NCBI RefSeq assembly: GCF_014206975.1
Contig: NZ_JACHOU010000002.1
Span: forward strand, 186,001-250,000
DNA from: Aminobacter aganoensis
Lineage (GTDB): Bacteria; Pseudomonadota; Alphaproteobacteria; Rhizobiales; Rhizobiaceae
DNA length: 64,000 nt
Direction: 5' to 3'
How positions within the stretch are numbered: position 1 is the first letter of the stretch; each line of letters starts with the position of its first letter. The notes under the pieces are model-generated. The model was not told the DNA's origin. It made no database searches and saw only the letters and a program-made list of their open reading frames with translations. This document shows positions 39,248 through 48,530 of the stretch, piece by piece. A program made the translations under genes and the position numbers.

Positions 39248-40138
39248 CTACTCCAGATTCTGAACCTGCTCGCGAAACTGATCGACGACGGCTTTCAGTT
39301 CCAGCCCAATGGCAGTCACTGTTGCAGCGTTCGACTTCGAACACAGAGTATTCGATTCGCGGTTGAATTCCTGCGCCAGAAAATCGAGCTTGCGGCCGAT
39401 CGCACCGCCACCCGACATCAGCGTGCGTCCCGAGGCGACATGCGTCTTCAGCCGGTCGATTTCCTCGCGAATATCGGCCTTGGTGGCGAGAAACGCCGCC
39501 TCCATGTTGAGCCGCGCCTCGTCGAGCGCCGGCGATGCCTCGAGCAGCAGCCGCACCTGCTCAGCGAGCCGCTGGCGGATCTGCGCCGGTTCGCGAGACG
39601 GATCGGCCTCGGCCCGCAGCGTCAGTTCCTCGATGGTGGCGATATGGCCCGTCAGCAGCCCGTGCAGGGCCTCGCCTTCCGCCTTGCGTGCCTCGACGAG
39701 GCCAGCAAGACCGGTCTCCAGGCAGTTCATGACCGCCGCATCGATCGCCGCACGCTGCTCTTCGGTTTCGACCGCCTCGGGCATGTCGAAGACGCCGCGC
39801 AGCGCCAGCAGCCCGTCAGCGCTGGCGGGCGCCGCACCGAACTGGGTGACCAGGCGGTTGGCGAGTTCGGCGACGTCGCGCAGGAAGACTTCGTTGATGA
39901 CCGGCTGGACCATCGAACCGCTTGTTCGGCTGACGGTCAGGGTCGCCTGCACATTGCCGCGCGAAAAGCGTTTCTGGATCGCCTGGCGCACCGCTGGCTC
40001 GAGGCGTTCGAAGCCCTGCGGCAGGCGCAAGCGCACTTCCACGCTCTTGCCGTTGACCGACTTCACTTCCCAGGCGATGGCGGTTCCGTCATGTTCGGCC
40101 GCGACGCGGGCGAAGCCTGTCATGCTCTGCAGGTTCAT
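39248..40138 (-). CDS. YicC family protein (endoribonuclease-like)
   Basis: A 296-residue YicC with the family start MNLQSMTGFARV and the C-terminal DUF1732 stretch GRKLDFLAQEFNRESNTL. E. coli YicC has been described as an RNA-degrading endoribonuclease; in rhizobia the role is untested. The frame stays open 141 codons upstream into an unrelated region; the family start fixes the ATG at 40138. It sits between mltG and gmk. Confidence 0.92.
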   Translation of the reverse strand: MNLQSMTGFARVAAEHDGTAIAWEVKSVNGKSVEVRLRLPQGFERLEPAVRQAIQKRFSRGNVQATLTVSRTSGSMVQPVINEVFLRDVAELANRLVTQFGAAPASADGLLALRGVFDMPEAVETEEQRAAIDAAVMNCLETGLAGLVEARKAEGEALHGLLTGHIATIEELTLRAEADPSREPAQIRQRLAEQVRLLLEASPALDEARLNMEAAFLATKADIREEIDRLKTHVASGRTLMSGGGAIGRKLDFLAQEFNRESNTLCSKSNAATVTAIGLELKAVVDQFREQVQNLE

Positions 40139-40208
40139 CTGGCAGCGCGCCCCTGTTGCCTGTTGTTGCTGCGCCGCGCGGTCCGCCTGGACGCGCGGCG
40201 AGCCTGTC

Positions 40209-41411
40209 TTACTTCTTGACGGCGTTGGTGGTCGTTGCGTCTTTCTTGGCCGGATCGGCCTCGCCGGCAGCCTTCTCGTCCTCAACGACCTTGCGCTGGA
40301 AGGCGCGCCAACGCGCGACGTTCTCGTTGTGCTCGTCCAGCGTCTCGGCAAAGACATGCCCGCCGGTGCCGTCGGCCACGAAATACAGGTCCTTGGTCTT
40401 GGACGGGTTGGCCACGGCCTCAAGCGAAGCCTTGCCCGGATTGGCGATCGGCGTCGGCGGCAGGCCCTTGATGGTGTAGGTGTTGTAAGGCGTCGGCTTG
40501 TCGATGTCGGAGCGATAGATCGGCCGGTCGGCAGGCTTACCCTTGCCGCCGAAGATGCCATAGATGATCGTCGGGTCCGACTGCAGCCGCATGCCCTTGT
40601 TAAGGCGGTTGATGAAGACGGCCGCTACGCGCGAGCGCTCGTCGCCGCGGGCAGTTTCCTTCTCGACGATGGAAGCAAGCGTGACGAATTCGTTGACGTC
40701 GGCGATCGGAAGATCGGCTGTACGGCGCTGCCAGATGGTTTCGACCAGTTCCTTCTGGTCGGCCAACATCTTGTTGATGATCTGCTGGCGCGTCAGCCCA
40801 CGGGTAAAGCGCTGCGTGTCCGCGGCAAGCGTGCCCTCGGCCGGCATCTCCGCTGGCATGTCGCCGGTAAGGGCTTCCTGTTCGGCGATGCGTTTCCAGG
40901 CCTGCTCGACGGTCAGCCCTTCCGGGATCGTCAGCGAATACTGCACAGACTTGCCGCTCTTCAGCAGTTCCATGATCTCGTGCATGGAAGCGCCGGCCTG
41001 GATTTCGTATTCACCGGCCTTCAGCGAACCATCATTGCCGTAGGCACGCACGCCCATGCGGAAGATGCGCGCATCGCTGATCAGTCCGCGACGCTCAAGC
41101 TGGTCGGCGATGTCCTGTACGCCCGTCTTTTCCTTGACCAGGAACGTGCTGGGGACCGCCGACGGGCCCTCGCCGTTGAATTCCTGCTTGCCGAAATAGA
41201 GGGCTGCGCCGCCGGCGAGGATCACCAGCACCGCCGTCGACATCATGAAATTCATGAACACGACGATCTGGTTGCGCGAGGCACGCGAACGCTTGGGCGG
41301 CGGCGTCCCGATTTCCGGCCGCAGCGCTTCCTGCGCCGTCTTAGGAACGATCGGATTTGCCGGCGCGGCGCGCCCAGCACCTTCCCCTTGACCTGGCGTA
41401 TTCATGCTCAT
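40209..41411 (-). CDS. mltG: Endolytic peptidoglycan transglycosylase MltG
   Basis: A 400-residue single-pass membrane protein: ~50 cytoplasmic residues, one membrane helix (FMMSTAVLVILAGGAALYF), then a LysM-like and YceG domain. The catalytic Glu lies in ASIVEKET, and the QSDPTIIYG and PTPYNTYTIKGLPPTPI stretches are typical. It cuts nascent glycan strands and limits their length. It follows fabF by 108 bp. The last 30 residues are a Lys/Ala-rich tail. Confidence 0.94.
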   Translation of the reverse strand: MSMNTPGQGEGAGRAAPANPIVPKTAQEALRPEIGTPPPKRSRASRNQIVVFMNFMMSTAVLVILAGGAALYFGKQEFNGEGPSAVPSTFLVKEKTGVQDIADQLERRGLISDARIFRMGVRAYGNDGSLKAGEYEIQAGASMHEIMELLKSGKSVQYSLTIPEGLTVEQAWKRIAEQEALTGDMPAEMPAEGTLAADTQRFTRGLTRQQIINKMLADQKELVETIWQRRTADLPIADVNEFVTLASIVEKETARGDERSRVAAVFINRLNKGMRLQSDPTIIYGIFGGKGKPADRPIYRSDIDKPTPYNTYTIKGLPPTPIANPGKASLEAVANPSKTKDLYFVADGTGGHVFAETLDEHNENVARWRAFQRKVVEDEKAAGEADPAKKDATTTNAVKK

Positions 41412-41482
41412 TTTGCCTCGCCACTCCCTCTTGCGTCGAATCCCCGCCGGGAGACTAGAGCCGAATGTGGCAAAAATCGCGG

Positions 41483-41505
41483 CAAAGAGGGCGCTTAACG
41501 CCCCC
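41483..41505 (-). terminator. Weak terminator-like hairpin after fabF
   Basis: On the minus strand GGGCG-TTAAG-CGCCC is followed by TCTTTG, 20 bp after the fabF stop. The stem is short, so it may only attenuate reading into mltG. Confidence 0.4.
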
Positions 41506-41519
41506 TTCCCACAGAGTTG

Positions 41520-42782
41520 TCAGCCATTATAGCGCTGGAAGACCAGCGAGGCGTTGGTGCCGCCAAAGCCGAAGGAGTTCGACAATGCGACGTCGATCTG
41601 CCTGGAACGCGGCTTGTTCGGCACCAGGTCGATCGGTGTCTCGCGCTCGGGGTTGTCGAGATTGATCGTTGCCGGCGCGATGTTGTCGCGAATGGCGAGG
41701 ATCGAGAAGATCGCCTCCGCCGCACCGGCAGCGCCGAGCAGGTGGCCGATCGACGACTTGGTCGACGACATCGACACCTTGGAGGCAGCGTCGCCGACGA
41801 GGCGTTCGACGGCGCCGAGTTCGATCGTATCGGCCATGGTCGAAGTGCCATGGGCATTGATGTAATCGATGTCGGCGGGCGAAAGGTTGGCGCGCTTGAG
41901 GGCCGCGGTCATGCAGCGGAACGCGCCATCGCCATCCTCGGCCGGGGCCGTGATGTGATGGGCATCGCCCGTCAGGCCGTAGCCGACGACCTCGGCATAG
42001 ATCTTGGCGCCGCGCGCCTTGGCGTGTTCGAGCTCTTCGAGCACGACCACGCCTGCGCCCTCGCCCATGACGAAACCGTCGCGGTCGCGGTCATAGGGGC
42101 GCGAAGCCTTTTGGGGCTCGTCGTTGCGGTCGGTCGACAGCGCCTTGCAGGCAGCGAAACCGGCAAGCGAAAGACGCGTCACCGGCGACTCCGCGCCACC
42201 TGCCACCATCACGTCGGCATCGCCGAACATGATCAGCCGGGCTGCGTCGCCGATGGCGTGCGCGCCGGTCGAGCAGGCGGTGACCACGGCATGGTTGGGG
42301 CCCTTGAGCCCGTGCCGGATCGACACCTGGCCCGAAACCAGATTGATGATCTGGCCGGGAATGAAGAAGGGGCTGATGCGGCGCGGGCCGCGTTCCTTGA
42401 GGATCAGCGCATTTTCGGCAATGCCGTCGATGCCGCCGATGCCCGAGCCGATCATCACGCCGGTGGCGTTCTGCTCGTCCGGGGTCTTGGGCGCCCAGCC
42501 CGAATCCTTCAACGCCTCGTCCGCGGCCGCGATCCCGTAAAGGATGAAGTCGCCGATCTTGCGCAGTTCCTTGGGTTCGAGGACTGCTTCGGGATTGAAG
42601 GTATTGTTCGTGCCGTCCCCCCTGGGGATGACGTTGGCGATCTTGCAGGGGAGGTCTTCGACCTCGAACTCCGTGATCCGCCTTGCGGCGCTACGGCCGG
42701 AAAGAAGCTCTTTCCAGCCGTGCTCGTAGCCCATGCCGAACGGTGAAAGCAGGCCAAGGCCCGTGACAACCACACGCCTCAT
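41520..42782 (-). CDS. fabF: 3-oxoacyl-ACP synthase II
   Basis: A 420-residue condensing enzyme with the Cys-His-His triad: TACSTGAHAIGDA, NAHGTSTMADT and SSIGHLLGAAGA. It extends acyl-ACP by two carbons. I start at MRRVVVTGLGLLSPFG (ATG 42782), as in related FabF proteins, with CAGGGATG upstream; ATG 42791 and TTG 42800 are also in frame. It begins 29 bp after the acpP stop, the usual order. Confidence 0.95.
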   Translation of the reverse strand: MRRVVVTGLGLLSPFGMGYEHGWKELLSGRSAARRITEFEVEDLPCKIANVIPRGDGTNNTFNPEAVLEPKELRKIGDFILYGIAAADEALKDSGWAPKTPDEQNATGVMIGSGIGGIDGIAENALILKERGPRRISPFFIPGQIINLVSGQVSIRHGLKGPNHAVVTACSTGAHAIGDAARLIMFGDADVMVAGGAESPVTRLSLAGFAACKALSTDRNDEPQKASRPYDRDRDGFVMGEGAGVVVLEELEHAKARGAKIYAEVVGYGLTGDAHHITAPAEDGDGAFRCMTAALKRANLSPADIDYINAHGTSTMADTIELGAVERLVGDAASKVSMSSTKSSIGHLLGAAGAAEAIFSILAIRDNIAPATINLDNPERETPIDLVPNKPRSRQIDVALSNSFGFGGTNASLVFQRYNG

Positions 42783-42811
42783 CGCAGGCATCCCTGACAA
42801 TTCGCGATCGC

Positions 42812-43048
42812 TCAGGCCGAAGCCTTGTCGATGTACTTCACGGCGTCGCCAACGGTGAGGATGGTCTCGGCCGCGTCGTCGGGGATCTCAACGCCGAATT
42901 CTTCTTCGAACGCCATAACGAGCTCGACCGTGTCGAGGCTGTCCGCGCCCAGGTCGTCGATGAAGCTGGCAGCTTCAGTCACCTTGTCGGCGTCGACGCC
43001 AAGATGTTCGATGACGATCTTCTTGACGCGCTCTGCGGTGTCACTCAT
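42812..43048 (-). CDS. acpP: Acyl carrier protein
   Basis: A 78-residue AcpP. The 4'-phosphopantetheine serine is in [13 protein letters not shown]. It carries growing acyl chains for FabD, FabG and FabF, which surround it. It has a 197-bp leader after fabG, so it may have its own promoter, as expected for a very abundant protein. Confidence 0.97.
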   Translation of the reverse strand: MSDTAERVKKIVIEHLGVDADKVTEAASFIDDLGADSLDTVELVMAFEEEFGVEIPDDAAETILTVGDAVKYIDKASA

Positions 43049-43245
43049 GTGGGCATCCTCAGTCTGGTGTTTGTTAGGTCTTCGTTAGCGGGCGGAATGC
43101 CGCTAATCAAGCAGTAATCTGCGCTTTCCCAAGCGCTCGGGCAGCGGTCCGTCTTCGGTCCGGCCACCTGATGGAGCGCGGCAATACACGAAATCTTGAC
43201 CGCGTCCAAGGCAAAAGGGCCAGTTATCCCGGCCAATCAGCCCAA

Positions 43246-43983
43246 TCAGATCATCGCCATGCCGCCGTTGACATGAATTGTCTGGCCGGTGACGTAGGCT
43301 GCCTCGTCGGAAGCAAGATAGGCGACGGCCGAAGCAACTTCCTTGCCGGTGCCCATGCGCTTGGCCGGGATCGCAGCCATGATCGCCTCTTTCTGCTTGT
43401 CGTTGAGCTTCTCGGTCATTGCCGATTCGATGAAGCCGGGTGCGACGCAGTTGACGGTGATGTTGCGGGTGGCGATCTCCTGCGCGAGCGACTTGGAGAA
43501 GCCGATCATGCCGGCCTTCGAGGCGCAGTAGTTGGTCTGGCCGGGATTGCCGGTGACGCCGACCACCGAGGTGATGTTGATGATGCGGCCATGGCGGCGG
43601 CGCATCATCGGATGGGTCAGTTCGCGCGTCAGGCGGAACATCGCCGTCAGGTTGATCTCGATGACGCTGTCCCAATCGGCGTCGGACATGCGCACGAACA
43701 GGCCGTCCTTGGTGATGCCGGCGTTGTTGACCAGGATGTCGACGCCTTCGAGATCGGCCTCGGCCTTCTGGCCCAGCGCCTTGACCTCGTCGCGGTCGGC
43801 GAGATTGGCCGGAAACAGCTTGACGCGATCACCGAGGTCGCCGGCGAGCGCCTCGAGCTTTTCGATGCGCGTGCCGTGCAGGCCGACGATGGCACCCTGC
43901 TTGTGCAGGATGCGGGCGATTTCCTCGCCGATGCCGCCGGAGGCGCCGGTGACGAGTGCCTTGCGGCCGGTCAGATCCAACAT
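43246..43983 (-). CDS. fabG: 3-oxoacyl-ACP reductase
   Basis: A 245-residue SDR starting MLDLTGRKALVTGASGGIG, with NNAG (LVNNAGITKDG) and the catalytic YCASKAG. It reduces 3-ketoacyl-ACP with NADPH. It lies 54 bp after fabD in the fabD-fabG-acpP-fabF order. Confidence 0.96.
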   Translation of the reverse strand: MLDLTGRKALVTGASGGIGEEIARILHKQGAIVGLHGTRIEKLEALAGDLGDRVKLFPANLADRDEVKALGQKAEADLEGVDILVNNAGITKDGLFVRMSDADWDSVIEINLTAMFRLTRELTHPMMRRRHGRIINITSVVGVTGNPGQTNYCASKAGMIGFSKSLAQEIATRNITVNCVAPGFIESAMTEKLNDKQKEAIMAAIPAKRMGTGKEVASAVAYLASDEAAYVTGQTIHVNGGMAMI

Positions 43984-44037
43984 ATTTCCAATCCCTTCCT
44001 GAGCACACCCTTCACACGGGTGGGGTCACTGAGTTGT

Positions 44038-44979
44038 TCAGCCGAGCGCGGCGATTGCAGCCTCGACGTCGGCCGGGTTGTTGACCGCGGCGGTGGCGAT
44101 GTCCTTGTTGATGCGGCGGGCGAGGCCCGACAGCACCTTGCCGGCGCCCACTTCATAAAGCGTGGTGATGCCGTTATTGCCGAACCACTCGACGGTCTCG
44201 CGCCAGCGGACGCGGCCGGTGACCTGCTCGACGAGGCGGGCGGCGATCTCTTCCGGATCGGTGATGGGCTGGACCGAGACGTTGGCAACGACCGGGATGA
44301 TCGGCGCATGCTTCTTCACGCCGGCAAGCGCCTCGCGCATCTTCTCGGCCGCAGGCGCCATCAGGGCGGAATGGAAAGGTGCGGAGACCTGCAGCATCAA
44401 CGCGCGCTTGGCGCCCTTTGCCGTGCAAAGCGCTGCGGCACGCTCGACGGCCGCCTTCTCGCCCGAGATGACCAGCTGGCCGCCGCCATTGTCGTTGGCG
44501 ATCTGGCAGACCGAGCCCTCCGCGGCTTCGGCGCAAGCCGCGTCGACATCGGCCTGCTCCAGCCCGATGATGGCTGCCATGGCGCCCTTGCCTGCCGGCA
44601 CGGCCGCCTGCATGGCATCGCCACGAATGCGCAGCAGGCGCGCTGCGTCGGCCACGGAAACGAAGCCCGCGGCGGCAAGTGCGGAATATTCGCCGAGCGA
44701 GTGACCGGCGACATAGGACACCTTGTCCTTGAGCGACAAGCCGCGCGCTTCGAGCGCCCTGAATGCAGCCATCGACACTGCCATCAACGCCGGCTGGGCA
44801 TTGGCCGTCAGCGTCAGCGTTTCCTCGGGCCCTTCCCAGATCAGCCTCGACAGCTTTTCGCCGAGCGCGTCGTCGACTTCCTCGAAGACCCGGCGCGCTT
44901 CCGGAAAGGCATCGGCCAGTTCCTTGCCCATGCCGACTGCCTGGCTGCCCTGACCTGGAAAAGTAAATGCAACGGCCAT
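44038..44979 (-). CDS. fabD: Malonyl-CoA-ACP transacylase
   Basis: A 313-residue FabD starting MAVAFTFPGQGSQAVGMG, with the nucleophile Ser in GHSLGEYSAL. It moves malonyl from CoA to ACP. The ribosome-binding site AGGAGACG places the ATG at 44979; the frame stays open 65 codons upstream. It is the first gene of the leftward fatty-acid cluster. Confidence 0.96.
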   Translation of the reverse strand: MAVAFTFPGQGSQAVGMGKELADAFPEARRVFEEVDDALGEKLSRLIWEGPEETLTLTANAQPALMAVSMAAFRALEARGLSLKDKVSYVAGHSLGEYSALAAAGFVSVADAARLLRIRGDAMQAAVPAGKGAMAAIIGLEQADVDAACAEAAEGSVCQIANDNGGGQLVISGEKAAVERAAALCTAKGAKRALMLQVSAPFHSALMAPAAEKMREALAGVKKHAPIIPVVANVSVQPITDPEEIAARLVEQVTGRVRWRETVEWFGNNGITTLYEVGAGKVLSGLARRINKDIATAAVNNPADVEAAIAALG

Positions 44980-45321
44980 ATTCGTCTCCTGGCTGCTGGC
45001 GCATCGCCTGAGGCCATTCCGGCCCTTCGGCGCCATGCGCAGACATAACAATCCGAAGTACGCGTCCCGCCCCCGGGGAACGTCGGGCACTCCAGATCGC
45101 TGTGGCTCTGGCGCAATGCCCCCCGTCAAGTCAAGCCTTGTGCGTCCCGAGGCCCGAAACGGGCCGATAATCACACATGATTAAGCCGAAACACGATTTG
45201 TTGGCCAACGCTTCTCAATTTTGCCATAAGCCCTAGCTTCTGCATGACAGTTTGATGACGTTCAGGTGACGTTCAGGTGACGCCTGCATGATGATGCCGT
45301 CATGAAGCCGAGGAAGTTGAG
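44980..45321. other. 342-bp divergent region fabD / phosphoglycerol transferase
   Basis: No gene is seen. It carries the fabD promoter region and, close to the rightward gene, the four-fold 11-bp repeat described at 45245-45283. Confidence 0.5.
45245..45283. promoter_or_regulatory. Four TGAC boxes at exact 11-bp spacing
   Basis: TGACA at 45245 and TGACG at 45256, 45267 and 45278 are each 11 bp apart; the middle two units are identical (TGACGTTCAGG). The layout of 11-bp direct repeats is that of PhoB/OmpR-class response-regulator sites. On the minus strand the units read NNGTCAC/T-N4, close to half of a Pho box (CTGTCAT). The array ends 39 bp before the TTG start of the next gene. Confidence 0.55.
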
Positions 45322-47277
45322 TTGGGAAGTGTAGTCGATAAGGCCGCAAGCAGTGCTGAGGACGCGAACCAGACCGCGTTCGACCGGCGTGCCTATGCCT
45401 TGGGCGTCCTGCGCTCGGTCATGGTCACGCTCGCCGTGTCGGCGGTGCTGGTCTTCGCCATCGAGTTCGTCGCGCGCGGCTCCTTCATCGACACGCTCAA
45501 TTTCTTCCAGCAGCCGTTCAAGCCGAGCTGGACGACTGTGGCGCTGTTTGCGCTGCTGCTGGTCGGCCTCGACGCCCTGCTCGGCCGGCCGCACAACGGC
45601 TTGCTGATCGTCGCGCCGGTGGCGCTGCTGCTCGCCTTTGTCGGCCATCAGAAGTCGCTCTATCTCGGCGACCCGCTCTACCCGACCGACTTTCTCTATG
45701 CCCGCCAGATCGTCGAGCTGATGCCGTTGCTGGTGCGCGAGCGCCCGATGGCCGGCATCGGCATCGCCGTCGGCCTCGTTGCCGGCATCGCGCTGCTCGT
45801 CTTTGCCTGGCGCTACTGGCGCCGCCGCATGCCGGCGCTGACTTTCTGGGCGCGCATCTCGCGCCTGGCCATCGCCATTCCGGCGCTCGCCTTCTTCGTC
45901 TCGATCATGGACTACGCGACCTTCTCGTGGACACGCGACCGTCTCCAGATCATCCCGATGATGTGGGACCAGAAGGAAAACTACGCCTCCAACGGCTTCG
46001 CCATCGCGTTTGCGCTCAACGTGCCGATGGCCAAGGTCAAGGCGCCGCACGGCTATTCGGAAAAGGCGATCGATGCCATCGCGCGGCCGGAACAGGCTGC
46101 CGCCGCCCTGCCCGAGGAAAAGCCCGACGTCATCATCGTGATGAGCGAATCCTTCTGGGATCCGACGCGCCTGCCCGGCGTCTCGATCATGCCCGATCCG
46201 ATCGCCAACGTGCGCGCGGCCCAGTCGGGCCATGTGTTCTCGCCGGAGTTCGGCGGCATGACGGCCAATGTCGAGTTCGAGGCGCTGACCGGCTTTTCCA
46301 ACGCCTTCCTGCCGGCAGGCTCCATTCCCTACCAGCAATATGTCCGCGCGCCGGTGCCCTCGCTTGCCACCTTCTTCAAGAGCGAAGGCTACGAGACCAA
46401 GGCCATCCACCCCTTCGGCGGCTGGTTCTGGAACCGCGCACCGGTCTACAAGGCCTTCGGCTTCGACCAGTTCATGTCGGAAGAAAACCTGCCGCAGCTG
46501 GAAAAGCGCGGACCTCTGGTATCCGACGCCGCCCTGACCGAAGAGATCATCCGCGAGGCCGATGCTGCCGAACATCCTTTCTTCTACTTTGCGGTCTCGC
46601 TGCAGAGCCATGGCCCCTACGAGCCCAACCGCTACAGCGACACCACTCATAAGGTCGAGGCGCCAACCTCGCCTTGGACGCGCGACTCGATCCTGACCTA
46701 TGCCGAAGGCGCATCGGACGCCGACCGCGGCCTCAAGCGGCTGATGGACTGGGCGAGCAAGCGCAAGCGTCCGACGGTGATCGCCTTCTTCGGCGACCAC
46801 CTGCCACCGCTCGGGCCCGTCTATGTCGAAACCGGATTCATGGACGAGCCCGTCGCCAAGCGCAAAGCGGCGATCGGCGAGATGCTGGTCCAGCACGAGA
46901 CGCCCCTGGTGGTCTGGTCGAACCGCACCGGCACGACCAAGGACATCGGCTCGATCAGCCCGGCGTTCCTGCCACTCCACGTGCTCAAGACCGCGGGAAT
47001 AAGCCACCCCTACTACACCGGCTTCCTCGGCGACCTGTCCGAGCGCTTCCGCGTCGTCGACCGCAACGTGCTGCTGCCGAAGGCGGGCGAGTCGGTGTTC
47101 GACTGGTCGCGCCAGAAGGACGTCGACCCGTCGATCCGCGATTACCGCTGGCTGCAATACGACATGATGTTCGGCAAGCGCCGCGGCGCCAAGCCGTTCT
47201 TCCCCGAGACGGTCGACAAGGTGGTTGCCGACCGCACGCGTTCGCCGCTGTTCCTGCGTCCGGAAGCGCTGGGCTGA
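45322..47277 (+). CDS. LTA synthase/OpgB-like phosphoglycerol transferase (sulfatase fold)
   Basis: A 651-residue membrane enzyme: about five N-terminal membrane segments (to residue ~205), then a large periplasmic alkaline-phosphatase-fold domain. VIIVMSESFWDP (metal site), EFGGMTANVEFEALTG (nucleophile Thr in the GGMT motif) and FFGDHLPPLG (metal Asp/His) are the LTA-synthase family marks. In Gram-negative bacteria relatives put phosphoglycerol on osmoregulated or cyclic glucans. The start is a TTG at 45322 with GGAAG 7 bases upstream; a stop at 45292 limits other choices. Confidence 0.88.
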   Translation: MGSVVDKAASSAEDANQTAFDRRAYALGVLRSVMVTLAVSAVLVFAIEFVARGSFIDTLNFFQQPFKPSWTTVALFALLLVGLDALLGRPHNGLLIVAPVALLLAFVGHQKSLYLGDPLYPTDFLYARQIVELMPLLVRERPMAGIGIAVGLVAGIALLVFAWRYWRRRMPALTFWARISRLAIAIPALAFFVSIMDYATFSWTRDRLQIIPMMWDQKENYASNGFAIAFALNVPMAKVKAPHGYSEKAIDAIARPEQAAAALPEEKPDVIIVMSESFWDPTRLPGVSIMPDPIANVRAAQSGHVFSPEFGGMTANVEFEALTGFSNAFLPAGSIPYQQYVRAPVPSLATFFKSEGYETKAIHPFGGWFWNRAPVYKAFGFDQFMSEENLPQLEKRGPLVSDAALTEEIIREADAAEHPFFYFAVSLQSHGPYEPNRYSDTTHKVEAPTSPWTRDSILTYAEGASDADRGLKRLMDWASKRKRPTVIAFFGDHLPPLGPVYVETGFMDEPVAKRKAAIGEMLVQHETPLVVWSNRTGTTKDIGSISPAFLPLHVLKTAGISHPYYTGFLGDLSERFRVVDRNVLLPKAGESVFDWSRQKDVDPSIRDYRWLQYDMMFGKRRGAKPFFPETVDKVVADRTRSPLFLRPEALG

Positions 47278-47585
47278 GGCCCACCGCCGCCGAAAAAGCC
47301 CGATTTCAGCGGGATTCTTGGCCCCGCCCCTTGCCTTGAAGGCGCTTTGCGTATAGACGCCCGCCATCTGCCGGTCCCAGCTGGGGGCTGAACGGAGGGC
47401 CGGAGGTTTTCTTGAAAGCCGCCGTGCGAAGCGAAAACGCTTCCGCCTCCCGTGTCTCCGCTCTCGACCGTCTCGTCGTGCTCCTTTCTTCCCCTGAGAA
47501 GGCCGTAGGCCCTCGAAGGGTCAGCGAGGTCGCAGAGGCTCTAGCCGCCGGGACCGGAAGATGGAAACGAAGAAAGGCAAAAACT
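47278..47585. other. 308-bp leader of the rpsF operon
   Basis: No protein-coding evidence: the open frame from 47412 to rpsF has low-complexity Ser/Arg content and no family match that I recognise. CCGGTCC (47371-47377) can pair with GGGCCGG (47397-47403), forming a leader hairpin that might be an autoregulatory S6:S18 site. This is only a suggestion. Confidence 0.35.
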
Positions 47586-48074
47586 ATGGCTCTTTACGAA
47601 CATGTGTTTCTTGCCCGCCAGGACCTTTCGCAGCAGCAGGTCGATGCACTTGTCGAACACTACAAGGGCATCATCACTGAAGCAGGCGGTTCGGTCGGCC
47701 GGGTCGAGAACTGGGGACTGAAGTCCCTCACCTACCGCATCAACAAGAACCGTAAGGCGTATTACACGCTCATGGACATCACCGCTCCGTCGGCTGCCGT
47801 CAAGGAAGTCGAGCGCCAGCAGGGCCTGTCCGAAGACGTGCTGCGCTTCCTGACCGTAAAGGTCGAGGCGCATGAAGAAGGCGTCTCCGCCATGATGCAG
47901 AAGCGCGAAGAGCGCTCCGAGCGTGGCGAACGCGGTGGCTTCGGCGACCGTCCGCGCAGCTTCGGCGATCGCGACCGTGGTGATCGCGGCCCGCGCAGCT
48001 TCGGCGACCGCGATGGCGGTGGTGACCGTGGCCCGCGCCGTCCGCGCGAAGGTGTTGAAGGGGGTGCAGAATAA
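47586..48074 (+). CDS. rpsF: Small-subunit ribosomal protein bS6
   Basis: A 162-residue S6. Residues 1-95 are the conserved fold ([20 protein letters not shown] ... [11 protein letters not shown]). The last ~60 residues are a disordered Arg/Gly/Asp tail with two copies of PRSFGDRD. It binds the central domain of 16S rRNA with S18. Its stop shares one base with the rpsR start. The frame stays open upstream to 47412, but the family start is at 47586. Confidence 0.95.
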   Translation: MALYEHVFLARQDLSQQQVDALVEHYKGIITEAGGSVGRVENWGLKSLTYRINKNRKAYYTLMDITAPSAAVKEVERQQGLSEDVLRFLTVKVEAHEEGVSAMMQKREERSERGERGGFGDRPRSFGDRDRGDRGPRSFGDRDGGGDRGPRRPREGVEGGAE

Positions 48075-48322
48075 TGGTCGACATCAATCAGATCCCGACC
48101 CGTCGTCCCTTCCATCGCCGCCGCAAGACCTGCCCGTTCTCCGGCGCCAACGCTCCGAAGATCGACTACAAGGACGTGCGTCTGCTGCAGCGCTACATCT
48201 CCGAGCGTGGCAAGATCGTTCCTTCGCGCATCACCGCCGTCAGCCAGAAGAAGCAGCGTGAACTCGCCCAGGCGATCAAGCGCGCCCGCTTCCTCGGCCT
48301 GCTGCCCTACGTGGTGAAGTAA
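48074..48322 (+). CDS. rpsR: Small-subunit ribosomal protein bS18
   Basis: An 82-residue S18 with [22 protein letters not shown] and the end LGLLPYVVK. Its ATG shares an A with the rpsF stop (TAATG), so translation is coupled. It forms a heterodimer with S6 on the platform of the 30S subunit. Confidence 0.97.
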   Translation: MVDINQIPTRRPFHRRRKTCPFSGANAPKIDYKDVRLLQRYISERGKIVPSRITAVSQKKQRELAQAIKRARFLGLLPYVVK

Positions 48323-48530
48323 GACATTCGAAGCGGGCGGTTCGCTGCCCGCTTCCTCCCTTCCGCGACGGGCGCGGTCGGGCGAACCTCAAATCCCGGG
48401 TTGGTTCTCCGAGGAGGACCTAACTGCCGCGACAGGCAGGACAGCGAAACCGGCGCAGCCCGCGCCCTGATTGCTTCCTTGCCCGTTGAATTTTTCCGCT
48501 GCCTTTGCAGCCAACGAAAGGACAAGGACA

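Noticed and set aside
39309-41498. 729-codon open frame on the plus strand opposite yicC and mltG
   Set aside because: Antisense shadow; it spans two well-defined genes and their gap and has no recognisable domain.
43214-43234. Possible hairpin after fabG (GGCC ... GGCC with a T-run on the minus strand)
   Set aside because: Only four base pairs; not enough for a terminator call, and acpP is expected to be reached by transcription in this cluster.
45262-47367. 701-codon open frame on the minus strand opposite the phosphoglycerol transferase
   Set aside because: It is the antisense shadow of a GC-rich gene: Arg/Gly/His/Asp-rich, no family motif, and it fully overlaps a gene with complete catalytic motifs.
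47370-47404. S6:S18-binding autoregulatory leader upstream of rpsF
   Set aside because: A hairpin is present, but I could not match the conserved motif with confidence; a covariance-model scan would decide.
47412-47585. In-frame extension of rpsF by 58 codons
   Set aside because: S6 begins at MALYEH in all members of the family; the extension is Ser/Arg-rich leader sequence.
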